42,994 bases of DNA from an uncultured Prevotella sp. (GTDB taxonomy: Bacteria; Bacteroidota; Bacteroidia; Bacteroidales; Bacteroidaceae). The stretch is from NCBI GenBank assembly GCA_905236815.1, contig CAJOPE010000069.1:1-42994 (forward strand). Direction: 5' to 3'. Both the position numbers and the translations under genes were made by a program. The notes under the pieces are model-generated. The model was given only the letters and a program-made list of their open reading frames with translations. It did not search any database and was not told where the DNA came from. Of the stretch, positions 8,878 to 17,767 are shown piece by piece; position 1 is the first letter of the stretch; the number at the start of each line of letters is the position of its first letter.

Positions 8878-10620
8878 TTACTTATTCAGTATTTTTCGGG
8901 TAGTTCCATCCTCAAGTTTAACGATTGTGATTCCCTTGGTGTTTCCATTCACCTTCAGGCCAGCAATGTTGTAGGTGGATTGCTGAAGACTTGAAGAATT
9001 TGGCTTATGGATAGATGTTGTTTCATCATCTTCGCCTAGGTCAATTTCTTCAATCTGCATGAATTTTTTCCAACCTTCAGCTTGTTGGTAAGCCTCTTTG
9101 GTTCCTATTGGAACATAGAGGATACTAGATTTATATTTGTCTTCAGGAATTACGATATAGAACTTCTCAGGGTGATGGCTGTATGAAACAATGGTTTCTA
9201 TATTATAACAGTTAAATGCGCTTGCTGCTACTTTCCTTAGACTTGATGGAAGAGTTACTTTTCTTGTTGTTATTGAAGAAAAGGCGTTATCTTTGATGGT
9301 ATTAACTCCTTTAGGTAATTCAAGTCTGTCTATACTTGTAAGCATAAAAGCATTATTGCCAATATACTTCAGACCTTCAGAGAATCTGACATTATATAAG
9401 TTTTTGCAGTTATAGAACGCATTATTCCCAATAGTGTCAATATTTGCTGGGATTTGGATTTCGGATATATTTATAGAATTGAATGCATCATTTCCTATTT
9501 TCTTAACAGAGCCAGGAATAGTTGTATTTACACTACCTAGGATAAGTGAGTTTCTAGCTTTGTCGATAATCGCATTACAATTATCTCTGCTGTCATAATA
9601 TTTATTATTTGCATCTACTTTTATAGACCTTATGTTTTTGCACGAATAAAATGCCTGAGGTTTTATTAAAGATACCGATGCAGGAATATTGATATGAAGT
9701 AGACTGTCAACTCCATAGAAAGCAGAAGTTCTAATAGTGGCAATGTTATCAGGAATAATAGTAGTCGCATCTCCCAGAATAAGTGTGCTTGACTTGGTTT
9801 CTATGATTGCATTACAATTATTTCTGCTGTCGAAAACCTTGTTGTTCTTGTCAACAATGATTTTCTTCATTTTGTCATTTAAACTAAATGCTATATTTCC
9901 AATCTTTTCAACAGTGCTAGGAATATATAGATTTTCAATTGGGTTTCCAATGAATGCTTGTTGTCCGATACTAGTTAGCCCTTCAGGTAAAGACAAAGAT
10001 GATATTCCTGAAAATGAAAAGGCAAAATCACTAATATGTTTTACATTTTTGGGTATGTTAATGCTCTTCAATTTTGTACAGTATGATGCTGTAATATTAG
10101 AAATTGTATCTAAATCTTCAGGAAGAATTAGATTTTCCAGTTTATAGCATTGTGAAAATGCTCCACAATCAATTTTCTTAACAGTATTGGGTATAGTTAT
10201 TGATTTCGCATTTGACATGAGAAAACTATACTCCTCAATTCTGTTTACTGTATAGTTGTTTCCACTAACTTCGATAGATGAAGGTATTTCTATTATATCT
10301 TTTCCGGCAAAACGATCTGATTCTACAATACTTGCAGTTAAATCCTTATCATTAAGTCGGTAACAAAACTCCTCAATTTCTACTAGGTGAGGGTTTGCCC
10401 TTGTTGTATCGGCAGGATTGATATTTGATGTATCAACTTTTTCAGGTTCGTCAGTTTCTATTATTTTTCCACATTTTTTCCATCCTTCAGCTTTCTCATA
10501 GGCTGCTTTAGTGCCTCTTGGTACATAGAGTGTAACCTTTGAATAAACATCTTCGTCTAAAGTAATAGGCGTAGCTGTTGGGTCAGTAATAAAAGAAGTA
10601 ATCTTTTTAAGTTTGCATAA
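8878..10620 (-). pseudogene. 5'-truncated BspA-like LRR surface protein gene
   Basis: From the ATG at 10218 the frame encodes 446 residues of LRR_5 (BspA-type) repeats and ends in the exported-protein tail (YNIAGLKV, KGITIVKLEDG). The same frame stays open upstream of 10218 and encodes convincing homologous sequence: an LRR-closing linker (DEDVYSKVTLYVPRGTKAAY, EKAEGWKKCGKII) and an acidic spacer. The homology ends near 10,620 and the frame meets a stop near 10,660, with no ATG, GTG or TTG in that extension. The gene has therefore lost its 5' end, including the signal peptide and at least one repeat block. Translation from 10218 would give a protein without a signal. The missing part may have been removed by a rearrangement at ~10,620. 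Confidence 0.75.
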
Positions 10621-10965
10621 AAGGTATTTATAAACCGCTAATACACAGCGAATTACTATCTAAACGGTAGAAAAGTCTTGATGGCGATTCTGTGTGCCAT
10701 CAAAAAGATGAAGATTTAACGTTTTTAACTTGATTTATAGCCAAAATCGTTTCTTTACAGATAATAACTAGGAGTTTGTGCCAACTGATTGCAATTCAAA
10801 AGTTCATGCTGGGTGTATTTCAAGTCACCGACAAAGTCTCCGACATTATCTCCGACATTTCAACACCGAATGATGTATCAATGTGGAAGAAAATGCTTGA
10901 AGATATCCGATAAGAAAACAAAATGCATCAATTTTCTTGTGTCAATATGGGTTTGATAAGCAAAT
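10621..10965. other. Junction region with hairpin and a reading-frame remnant
   Basis: This gap of about 350 bases follows the break in the LRR gene. It holds a perfect inverted repeat (TTGATGGC 10679-10686, GCCATCAA 10696-10703). On the plus strand a frame is open from about 10,734 to the stop at 10,913; it encodes about 59 residues ending STPNDVSMWKKMLEDIR and has no convincing start. The frame looks like the C-terminal end of a lost gene, but I do not recognise it. Tandem TCTCCGACATT(A/T) units lie inside it (about 10,840-10,860). Confidence 0.35.
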
Positions 10966-10990
10966 TTGAATAAGTATCGGGATTTTAGTG

Positions 10991-10998
10991 TATCTTTG
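10991..10998 (+). promoter_or_regulatory. -7 box TATCTTTG that decides the start of the AlbA_2 gene
   Basis: TATCTTTGCA matches the Bacteroidota -7 box, with TTTG at 10965-10968 as -33. The transcript would start near 11,005, so the ATG at 11020 is the likely start and a more upstream in-frame TTG at 10966 would lie outside the mRNA. Confidence 0.7.
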
Positions 10999-11019
10999 CA
11001 GTATCAAATTGAAACTTAT

Positions 11020-12474
11020 ATGGACATAGAAGATATCAAACGTATCATTGCAGGTGATGAGACTCGCACGTTGGAACTGAAGAAGACAACAGGCGAGTTA
11101 AAGGATGGCATGCACTCAGCTTGTGCTTTCCTGAATACTGATGGCGGTTGGCTCGTTTTTGGTATTGCTCCAACATCATTGAAGGTTCTTGGTCAAGTCG
11201 TTACAGATAAGACTCGTCAGGAGATTGCCAATGCACTAACCGGCTTTTCTCCTTCTATTGATGTCAAGGTTGAGTATATCGATGTACCTGATGCCAAGAA
11301 TGGCGAACAGGTCATTGCCATGTATTTCAATGGTTGGGTAAGAGGTAAGCATCCTTACGCCTATCATGGTTGTCCATACTATAAGCCTGAGAGTATCACG
11401 AAGCAGATGCCTCAGGATATGTATGATGAGCGCATCAAAGAAAGCGATCCACATAAGTTTGCTTGGGAAAACAAGATTGCTGACGGCTGGACTATTGCAG
11501 ATCTTGATGAAAAGCGCATTCGCGAAGCAGTAAACCTTGGTGTTGAAAGTGGTCGTCTTCCATCCACGGCAATAGGTGCACCGGTAGAAGAAATCTTGGC
11601 TAAGTTTGATTTGATGGTGGGCAATCAGTTGAAGAATGCTGCAGTGATGCTTTTTGCCAAGAGTGCAAACGGCTATCCACAACTGCTGGTTCGCATGGCT
11701 AGATTCCGTGGTACTGACAAGAATGAGTTTCGTGATAACCAGAGAGCCAAAGGCAACTTCTTTGATTTGCTTGATGCTGGTATGGCTTTTTGCTTCAAGC
11801 ATCTTGACCTAAGTGGAAAGATTGTCGGTTTGCGACGTGAAGAACATCTTGAGATACCAGCAAAGGCATTGAGAGAAGCTTTGGTCAACGCTTATTGTCA
11901 TCGTTCGTACGATCAGCCTGGCGAAAGTGTGAGTATCGGTATCTACGATGACAGAGTGGAAATTGCCAATCCTGGTCAGTTCCCAAACGATATTACCATT
12001 GATTCAATTAAATTGCCACATCATTCCCATCCATACAATCCTACGATTGCTGACGTACTCTATCTCTCAACCTATCTCGAGAGTTGGGGCTCTGGTGCCA
12101 AGAGAATCATGGACGAATGCAAGGGACAGAATATCAAGGAGCCGGATTGGTGTCAGGAAGGTCATAATGTAGTGATTAAATTTGCCAGAGAGAAAATAAT
12201 GTCGGGCGAACAACCGACATCAAACCGACATGATACCGACATGATACCGACATCAAATCAACAGCAGAAAGAAGTATTAACTGCGTTGTTGACTGGTGAA
12301 AAGCACATTCAAGAGTTGATGGATGTGTGTGGCTATAAGGATAGAGATAGCTTCCGTAAGTCAGTTCTCAATGTTATGATCGAAAAAGAGTGGGTAGCAA
12401 TGACTCTACCAGACAAGCCAAAGAGTAAGTCTCAAAGATATGTCATAACAGAAAAAGGCAAAAAAGAAATTTAA
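11020..12474 (+). CDS. AlbA_2 (Schlafen-type) domain regulator with RecG-like C-terminal ATPase-fold domain
   Basis: From the ATG at 11020 the protein has 484 residues. The N-terminal ~130 residues are an AlbA_2/Schlafen AAA_4 domain (ETRTLELKKT, then CAFLNTDGGWLVFGI). The middle and C-terminal part (about 240-400) matches the HATPase_c_4-like domain of 'RecG-like' putative transcriptional regulators (EIPAKALREALVNAYCHRSY, GSGAKRIMDEC). A winged-helix-like segment ends the protein. Such genes are frequent accessory genes in Bacteroidota and are often near mobile DNA; the molecular role is mostly unproven. The linker at about residues 395-415 is encoded by four tandem 11-base units containing CCGACAT. 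The gene is monocistronic with a terminator at 12488-12520. Confidence 0.85.
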   Translation: MDIEDIKRIIAGDETRTLELKKTTGELKDGMHSACAFLNTDGGWLVFGIAPTSLKVLGQVVTDKTRQEIANALTGFSPSIDVKVEYIDVPDAKNGEQVIAMYFNGWVRGKHPYAYHGCPYYKPESITKQMPQDMYDERIKESDPHKFAWENKIADGWTIADLDEKRIREAVNLGVESGRLPSTAIGAPVEEILAKFDLMVGNQLKNAAVMLFAKSANGYPQLLVRMARFRGTDKNEFRDNQRAKGNFFDLLDAGMAFCFKHLDLSGKIVGLRREEHLEIPAKALREALVNAYCHRSYDQPGESVSIGIYDDRVEIANPGQFPNDITIDSIKLPHHSHPYNPTIADVLYLSTYLESWGSGAKRIMDECKGQNIKEPDWCQEGHNVVIKFAREKIMSGEQPTSNRHDTDMIPTSNQQQKEVLTALLTGEKHIQELMDVCGYKDRDSFRKSVLNVMIEKEWVAMTLPDKPKSKSQRYVITEKGKKEI

Positions 12475-12487
12475 ACAAATATATTTT

Positions 12488-12520
12488 AAGGTCGTTTGGC
12501 TTATCCAGACGGCCTTTTTT
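12488..12520 (+). terminator. Rho-independent terminator
   Basis: AAGGTCGTTTGG pairs with CCAGACGGCCTT (with G-U pairs) around a short loop and is followed by TTTTTT. It ends the AlbA_2-domain gene. Confidence 0.8.
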
Positions 12521-12627
12521 CAAGAAAATCGCAATCAAAAATAAAAAAGTTATCGTTTTGCTTAGTTTTCTAAGCGCATGAATCGTCCTTGTTATTGTAT
12601 GACTTAAAAAATGGTCGTAGTATAAAT

Positions 12628-13116
12628 ATGACAAAAGAAGAATTTGAACATATATATCGTCAGTATTATCCTCAGATGTATCGTCTAGCCAGGACGTTAC
12701 TCTATGATGCTGACGAATGCAAGGATATAGTGAGTGATATATTTGCTCGGTTGCTTCGAGGTGGTATCATGCCAGATACTGATAAGATAGAAGGATATCT
12801 GATGATGAGTGTGCGTAATCGCTGTCGTGACATCCTCAAGCACAAGTCTATACGTGAACGGGTTGAGCATCTTTTCTCTCAAGAGCTGGCACAAAGCAAT
12901 ATTATTGCTATGAATGATGATGATCGTCTGGAAAGATTGATGCAATTCATCGAAGTAGAGTTGCCACCTCTTAGTCAGCAGATCTTCCGACTGAAATTTC
13001 TCAAAGAGATGAGCTACGAAGAAGTTGCAAAGGCTACAGGCGTTAGCAAAGTAACGGTGTATAACCATCTATCACAGTCACTTCAACGCATCAAAGATTA
13101 TTTCAAGAACAAGTAA
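12628..13116 (+). CDS. ECF-family RNA polymerase sigma factor
   Basis: From the ATG at 12628 the protein has 162 residues. It shows sigma-70 region 2 (YRQYYPQMYRLARTLLYDAD, then CKDIVSDIFARLL) at about residues 8-45 and region 4 (LPPLSQQIFRLKFLKEMSYE, then a helix-turn-helix VAKATGVSKVTVYNHL) at about 112-155. This is the usual length for an ECF sigma factor. The next gene, 12 bases downstream, encodes its likely membrane-bound anti-sigma factor. In Bacteroidota this pair is usually followed by an outer-membrane receptor gene; here that third gene is broken after its first codons. Confidence 0.9.
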   Translation: MTKEEFEHIYRQYYPQMYRLARTLLYDADECKDIVSDIFARLLRGGIMPDTDKIEGYLMMSVRNRCRDILKHKSIRERVEHLFSQELAQSNIIAMNDDDRLERLMQFIEVELPPLSQQIFRLKFLKEMSYEEVAKATGVSKVTVYNHLSQSLQRIKDYFKNK

Positions 13117-13128
13117 AACGATAGCTAT

Positions 13129-13818
13129 ATGGAACAACAAGACAAAATTCGCATCCTGCTTGACATGCAGGAGCATCCTGAACAATATTCCGATGAGCAG
13201 CAACAACAGATGCTCGAGGAAGATGCAGAATTAGCAGATCTATTGGAAGAGACATCCATGGCAAAGAGAGCTTTTGCAAAGAAAGAGACAGATGACGAGG
13301 AGATTCCCATGGATGATCTTTGGCAACAATTCGCTACAGAGCATGCTGAGGAGCTAGAAAACCTTGAAGAAGCTAAAACTGATTCAGGATTCTCTTTCCG
13401 AAAGATAGCTGCAATTTTTGTTGGAGGTATTCTTATTACCAGTATGGCTTATGCAACTGCCATTTCTTTGGGCATTATCAATAATCCTTTCTCTCAGTCA
13501 ATGGAAGAACAGGTTGTTGAATTCAGCAATGATACTATCAAGAATGTTGTTTCTACTGTTAACAAAGATACTATCCCACAAACTCCAAAAGCAGAACCTA
13601 AGGTGATTTCGTTTGAAAACAAAGAACTTCCAGTTATTCTTTCTGCTATGGCAGAGTATTACCATGTGGAGGTGACTTATGCCAATGAGGAAGCAAAGTC
13701 CATTCGTTTGCTTTTTGAATGGGATCAAAAGAAGAGCCTTGATGACAATCTTGTGCTTTTGAATAGTTTTCAGCAAATTAATATCAACCGCGAGGGTAAT
13801 AAATTAACTGTGGATTAA
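13129..13818 (+). CDS. FecR-like anti-sigma factor with DUF4974-type C-terminus
   Basis: The protein has 229 residues: a Gln/Glu-rich cytosolic part (1-90), one membrane segment (about residues 93-113, KIAAIFVGGILITSMAYATA) and a periplasmic part. The last ~75 residues (FENKELPVILSAMAEYYHVE, then YANEEAKSIRLLFEWD) match the DUF4974/STN-like domain found at the end of Bacteroidota FecR-type anti-sigma factors. It probably holds the adjacent ECF sigma factor until an outer-membrane receptor signals. No full FecR domain is visible, so this is a short variant. It is co-transcribed with the sigma gene. Confidence 0.82.
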   Translation: MEQQDKIRILLDMQEHPEQYSDEQQQQMLEEDAELADLLEETSMAKRAFAKKETDDEEIPMDDLWQQFATEHAEELENLEEAKTDSGFSFRKIAAIFVGGILITSMAYATAISLGIINNPFSQSMEEQVVEFSNDTIKNVVSTVNKDTIPQTPKAEPKVISFENKELPVILSAMAEYYHVEVTYANEEAKSIRLLFEWDQKKSLDDNLVLLNSFQQININREGNKLTVD

Positions 13819-13821
13819 GAT

Positions 13822-13875
13822 ATGAAAAAAACATTATTATTGATATATTCAGCGGTTGTATTTAGAGCCCTCTAA
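13822..13875 (+). pseudogene. Orphan start and signal peptide of a broken outer-membrane receptor gene
   Basis: Three bases after the anti-sigma stop codon an ATG opens MKKTLLLIYSAVVF, a typical signal-peptide beginning, and then the frame runs into RAL and a stop. The position (third gene of a sigma/anti-sigma operon) and the abrupt end say that a larger gene was cut here. The minus-strand receptor at 21307-23649 lacks exactly this part. A palindromic sequence (13854-13881, TTTAGAG-CC-CTCTAAA with GGTTG/CAACC flanks) covers the break point. Confidence 0.7.
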
Positions 13876-13981
13876 ACAACCAGTAGCAACTAATACTAAC
13901 AAAATATAAATCGCTGTATATCAAGCATTTCTAAATTTTAACACTTCAAGGACTGTTTTTGGTTGCTTCGGAATTTCCCGT

Positions 13982-13989
13982 TATTTTTG
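13982..13989 (+). promoter_or_regulatory. Promoter of the mobile element's first gene
   Basis: TATTTTTG (-7) is preceded by TTTG at 13958-13961 (-33) with a 20-base spacer. Transcription would enter the HTH gene at 14214 after a ~215-base leader. The 395-base stretch 13819-14213 holds no other gene besides the orphan start. Confidence 0.55.
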
Positions 13990-14213
13990 CGACGTATTTC
14001 TACCGCGGGGAATTTACGAGGCTTTTATTTTGCCATATCGCGAAGGGAGTTGACAAGGGTTGCTGACGGGTTACGATGACTGTCAGAATCCTGCTCCAGA
14101 CTGGAAGATTGCAATATCGTGGCAAAAGGCGACAAGGATGGTCGAAGGCTTACAAGGATTTACTTGCGGAGAGGTGCAACAAAAAGAATGTTGGACAATT
14201 AAATATCGCAAGT

Positions 14214-15167
14214 ATGTCAAAGACAAGAAAATGTGCTTATTGTGGCAAGGTTTTCACGCCAAACAGTGGAAACCAGAGGTATTGCTCGGAGGAGTGTTCT
14301 GAGCAAGACAAAGCCGAAAGGAAGAAGCATCAGCGTGACTTCTTCCGTGCCGTTGAGCCAGTGATGGAACTCCAGAAGCAGGAGTACCTGACCTTCTCCA
14401 AGGCAGCAATCCTATTGGGTTGCACCCGTCAGTATGTCTATAAGCTCGTTGACCAAGGCAAGCTGCCAGCCTCACGACTGAGCAGCCGGATGGCTCTTGT
14501 GCGCAGATCAGACATAGAGAAGATGTTTGAAAAGAATCCCTATAACCGTGTCATTCCCGGCTCTAAACCAAAATCCCTCAATTCAAAGAAGACCAAGACT
14601 GCCAAGAAGCAGGAGAAACAGCCGACTGATGAAGTACAGGAATACTACTCTGGCGAGGAAGTGATGCAGATCTACAAGGTCAAGCAGACCTGGCTCTACA
14701 CCACTGCCAAGCGCAGGCAGATTCCGATGTGCCGAATTGCAGGACGCAACTACTACAGCAAGACTCATATTGATGCTGCCTTTGGCAAGGCTATCGACCT
14801 TGATGCTATCATTGACTGGCTGACCGCTCAGGAGGTATCTGAGAAATACGGCATCAACCTCGGTGCAGTCCGTTCCTATGTCCATCGTCACAAGATTCCG
14901 AGCAAGCGGGAGTTTGGAAAGACCTACTATTCTCAGAGCCACTTTGAAGAACTGCGTCGCACTGACCTTATGAATGATGACAGCTACTACACTTCTGCTG
15001 AAGTCGCAGAGAAGTACGGCATGACCAAATCCAATGTGGGTGTGATTGCCAGGAACCACCATATCACCAAGGTCAAGGTGGGTGTCAAGCTGCTGTTCTC
15101 CAAGGAAGAGTTCGATAAGGTGATGGCAGACCGACTGGCTCAGTTTGGTTCCTACAGACTTGTATAG
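14214..15167 (+). CDS. Mobile-element DNA-binding protein with zinc-binding motif and repeated HTH_17 domains
   Basis: From the ATG at 14214 (MSKTRKCAYCGKVF) the protein has 317 residues. The N-terminus has a four-Cys motif (CAYC...YCSEEC) that probably binds zinc. It is followed by three or four MerR/excisionase-like helix-turn-helix units, at about 55-100 (LTFSKAAILLGCTRQYVYKL), 145-185, 205-245 and 255-300. Proteins of this design occur beside integrases of Bacteroides mobilizable elements and may act as regulators or excisionases. The frame is open further upstream (to 14076), but that stretch has no protein-like composition. It lies directly upstream of the integrase. Confidence 0.75.
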   Translation: MSKTRKCAYCGKVFTPNSGNQRYCSEECSEQDKAERKKHQRDFFRAVEPVMELQKQEYLTFSKAAILLGCTRQYVYKLVDQGKLPASRLSSRMALVRRSDIEKMFEKNPYNRVIPGSKPKSLNSKKTKTAKKQEKQPTDEVQEYYSGEEVMQIYKVKQTWLYTTAKRRQIPMCRIAGRNYYSKTHIDAAFGKAIDLDAIIDWLTAQEVSEKYGINLGAVRSYVHRHKIPSKREFGKTYYSQSHFEELRRTDLMNDDSYYTSAEVAEKYGMTKSNVGVIARNHHITKVKVGVKLLFSKEEFDKVMADRLAQFGSYRLV

Positions 15168-15199
15168 AACCGTATTATCCTTGATTATTCATGAAAATC

Positions 15200-15271
15200 C
15201 AAGTTATTGTGCAGTTATCCAGAAGTTACGGGCATCATTCGTTATCACGGAACCGTCATTTCGTTTCTTTG
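15200..15271 (+). promoter_or_regulatory. Phased AGTTAT operator and promoter of the integrase gene
   Basis: AGTTAT-like units occur at 15202, 15213 and 15224 (the last AGTTAC), each 11 bases apart, so they lie on one face of the helix. A -7-like box TTTCTTTG is at 15264-15271. The same 23-base block recurs at 17768 with the same 64-base distance to a -7 box. A shared regulator of the element is likely. Confidence 0.55.
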
Positions 15272-15352
15272 TGCCCGAAACGTGGTAACTGCCAATAATA
15301 ATCAAGGCATCCACGAAGAAAATGAAGTCTAACAAAATAAACGTATTCAACT

Positions 15353-16489
15353 ATGAGTAACATCTGCAAGACCGTTACGTTGCGCACCCGAAAGATCAAG
15401 GGTGGCGAGCAGTTGTCCTTCTATCTTGACTATTATCCTGGCTATCGGGATGAGTCAACGATGAAGGTCATGAGACATGAGTCGCTTGGTATCTATATCT
15501 ATGCCAAGCCCAAGAACCAGCGTGAGAAAGACTATAATGACCGCATGCGCGAGAAAGCCGAGGCTCTGCGTTGCCGTCGCTATGAGTCCATCGTGAATGA
15601 GCGCTATGATTTCTTTGACAAGGAGAAGATGAAAGGCAGCTTCCTTGCTTACTTCAAGGAGAAGGCAGAGAAGAAGAATGACAAGTGGATGCACGTGTAT
15701 CAGCACTTCGAGGTGTTCTGCCAAGGCAAGTGCACCTTCGAGGAAATCACTGTGGATCTGTGCAACAAGTTCCGTGAGTATCTGCTCTGTGCTCCACAAC
15801 TGACCCACAAAGACCGTCCCCTTCACATCAATTCAGCAGCCAACTACTGGTCAACCTTCCGTGCATCCCTTCACATGGCTTATCGTGAGCACAAGATCCT
15901 CGAGAATCCGAACGGTTTCTTGGAGCGTATTGACACCATCCCGACAGTCAAGGAGCATCTGTCCAAGCAGGAGCTCATCAACCTGGCAAATACGCCTTGC
16001 GAGTACCCTGTGCTGAAGAACGCCTTCCTCTTTGCCTGTCTGACAGGACTCAGAAAGAGCGACATCAAGCAACTGGAGTGGAAGCATATCCAGCCTTATG
16101 GTGATGGTGGCATGTATATCACACTCCGCATGATCAAGACACAGGAACTGGTCAACAACCCTATCAGTGACGAGGCTATGGAACTGATTGGTGAGCGAAG
16201 CTCGGGCAAGGTCTTCGGAGGCTTTAAGGACAGTATGACCCAGACAGCCCTGAAGAACTGGCTGAAAGAGGCTGGCATCACCAAGCATATCCCCTTCCAC
16301 TGCACCCGACATACCTTCGGCTCATTGCAGGTGGATGCAGGAACGAGCGTCTATACCGTCCAGCACATGCTGGGCCATAAGAACGTGGAGACCACACAGA
16401 TCTATGCGAATATGGCTGACCAGTCCATGCGTGACTCCGTGGATCGCATCACGCTCAAGCCAACTGTACCATTGAAGTTGGTGAAGTAA
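15353..16489 (+). CDS. int: Tyrosine recombinase (integrase)
   Basis: The protein has 378 residues, a typical length. The N-terminal arm-binding and SAM-like core-binding domains occupy about residues 1-195 and the catalytic domain about 200-365. The catalytic set is visible: Arg233 (TGLRKSD), Lys262 (MIKTQ), His316 and Arg319 (HCTRH), His342 (LGHKNVETT) and the nucleophile Tyr351 (QIYA). The family integrates and excises Bacteroidota mobilizable and conjugative elements. No residue is missing, so the enzyme should be active. It is preceded by the phased operator and followed by a terminator (16516-16545). Confidence 0.93.
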   Translation: MSNICKTVTLRTRKIKGGEQLSFYLDYYPGYRDESTMKVMRHESLGIYIYAKPKNQREKDYNDRMREKAEALRCRRYESIVNERYDFFDKEKMKGSFLAYFKEKAEKKNDKWMHVYQHFEVFCQGKCTFEEITVDLCNKFREYLLCAPQLTHKDRPLHINSAANYWSTFRASLHMAYREHKILENPNGFLERIDTIPTVKEHLSKQELINLANTPCEYPVLKNAFLFACLTGLRKSDIKQLEWKHIQPYGDGGMYITLRMIKTQELVNNPISDEAMELIGERSSGKVFGGFKDSMTQTALKNWLKEAGITKHIPFHCTRHTFGSLQVDAGTSVYTVQHMLGHKNVETTQIYANMADQSMRDSVDRITLKPTVPLKLVK

Positions 16490-16515
16490 ACCACGCTACT
16501 TGATTACTATTATTT

Positions 16516-16545
16516 GGGAGAGGCACTTGCTTCTCCCTTTTTCTT
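16516..16545 (+). terminator. Terminator after the integrase gene
   Basis: GGGAGA (16516-16521) pairs with TCTCCC (16532-16537), extended by inner pairs, and TTTTTCTTTT follows. Confidence 0.75.
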
Positions 16546-16571
16546 TTACAGAAATGTTTATAGTATGAAAA

Positions 16572-16601
16572 TGGTTCGATTATCATACTCAAATCGAACC
16601 A
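16572..16601. repeat. Perfect inverted repeat downstream of the integrase
   Basis: TGGTTCGATT (16572-16581) and AATCGAACCA (16592-16601) are perfect 10-base arms around a 10-base spacer. It may be an operator or part of an attachment site. It has no T-tract, so it is not a simple terminator. Confidence 0.5.
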
Positions 16602-16745
16602 AATGCTATATTTTGCTAAGAAAAGACAGATTTATCATGACAATCTATAGCAATCATGAATATTCGGACTAACTTCGCAAGGCAAAAAGCGGTTCAATCG
16701 TAGCAGCATCCGCTATTACAGAATTATAAATAAAATAGATAGTCT

Positions 16746-17600
16746 ATGAAGAATTCAAATGAAACCAGTGCTATCATGCACATCAATGACAAGTTCAAGG
16801 CAAGTCTGTACCTCTTAGTCAGCATTGCCGCAGTGTTTATCGCCATTATCCCAGCTCGAATCTGCATGGGTATCTTCTCGGGTGACAAGACCATCTTCCT
16901 GATTGCTCTTGTCGGGAATATCGGCATCTTTGAGGTTGGCGTATGGATATGCCTCTCTGGACCTTTGGAAATTTACCAATCTTTCAAAGGTGGGAATAAG
17001 AAAGATGAGCTTTCTCCTGCACCTGTTCAGGAGTGTCTTCCAGAGCCTTCCGAACTCCAAGAGCAAACCATTCTGCCAGAAGCAGTCTCTCAGTTGTCTG
17101 ATGATGCTCAAGCAACAGAACCTAAAGCAACTCCGAGAACAGATCTCTCAGTCATTTACGACAAAGGCTATGATGACTACCACAACAACCAGTCTGCCAA
17201 GGGTAAAGAGATTCTGGCGAAGATAGAAGCCTATATCCTCTACATCCTTGCTCCTTTCATGGGTAAGGAAGACCTGTATGCTCTCTGTGGTGAGTTCATG
17301 GCATTTGCCATTGACCCACTTTACAAACCCAAGCCCTGGAATGGTCTCAAAGGTACTCTCTCCAGTTTTGATGTCCGTCATCTGACATGGAATATTTCAG
17401 TTCGTTTAGGCCTTGGCAAGGGTAAGCCCTACAGTACAGAGCTGTGCATTGACTTTATCAGGACTTTGTTCCCTGACATCTGTGAAGGTCTCGACCCTTC
17501 CACATTGAAGAATCTGCGAACCACATCCCCTTCAGAGAAGATTCATATTGATGCACCAGGTCAGGACGGTCTCTCCTTCCATATACCTGAGGCAGCCTGA
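16746..17600 (+). CDS. Mobile-element membrane protein of unknown function
   Basis: The protein has 284 residues. Two membrane segments near the N-terminus (about 20-40 and 50-75) are followed by a Pro/Glu-rich linker (about 85-130) and a soluble C-terminal domain (about 135-284). Its conserved-looking blocks are AKIEAYILYILAPFMGKEDL, then FDVRHLTWNISVRLGLG and FIRTLFPDICEG. I do not recognise the family. It sits between integrase and excisionase-like gene in the element and ends in a hairpin terminator (17638-17674). A role in regulation or maintenance of the element is only a guess from position. Confidence 0.65.
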   Translation: MKNSNETSAIMHINDKFKASLYLLVSIAAVFIAIIPARICMGIFSGDKTIFLIALVGNIGIFEVGVWICLSGPLEIYQSFKGGNKKDELSPAPVQECLPEPSELQEQTILPEAVSQLSDDAQATEPKATPRTDLSVIYDKGYDDYHNNQSAKGKEILAKIEAYILYILAPFMGKEDLYALCGEFMAFAIDPLYKPKPWNGLKGTLSSFDVRHLTWNISVRLGLGKGKPYSTELCIDFIRTLFPDICEGLDPSTLKNLRTTSPSEKIHIDAPGQDGLSFHIPEAA

Positions 17601-17637
17601 TTTTCCTTTCCCTCTTATTTACCCTTACACACTCATG

Positions 17638-17674
17638 CAGCCACATTGGATCAAAAAATGGTCTGATGTGGCTG
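17638..17674 (+). terminator. Hairpin terminator
   Basis: CAGCCACAT (17638-17646) and ATGTGGCTG (17666-17674) form a 9-bp stem followed by TATTTCGTGTCTTT. Confidence 0.6.
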
Positions 17675-17767
17675 TATTTCGTGTCTTTCCGTGTTCTTAC
17701 TGATTACTCAAACAATCCGCCAAGCAAGCTCTTTTCACCTTAATAATCAAGGAAAACAAGGTCTAAC

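Noticed and set aside
10966..11019. TTG start for the AlbA_2 gene
   Set aside because: It overlaps the -33 element and lies before the expected transcription start; ATG at 11020 fits the domain start.
14076..14213. Upstream extension of the zinc-motif HTH protein
   Set aside because: The 46 extra residues have no family-like features and the Met at 14214 directly precedes the Cys motif.
16572..16601. GGTTCGATT as the T-arm of a tRNA or a tRNA attachment fragment
   Set aside because: No acceptor or anticodon arm can be formed around it; the similarity is limited to nine bases.
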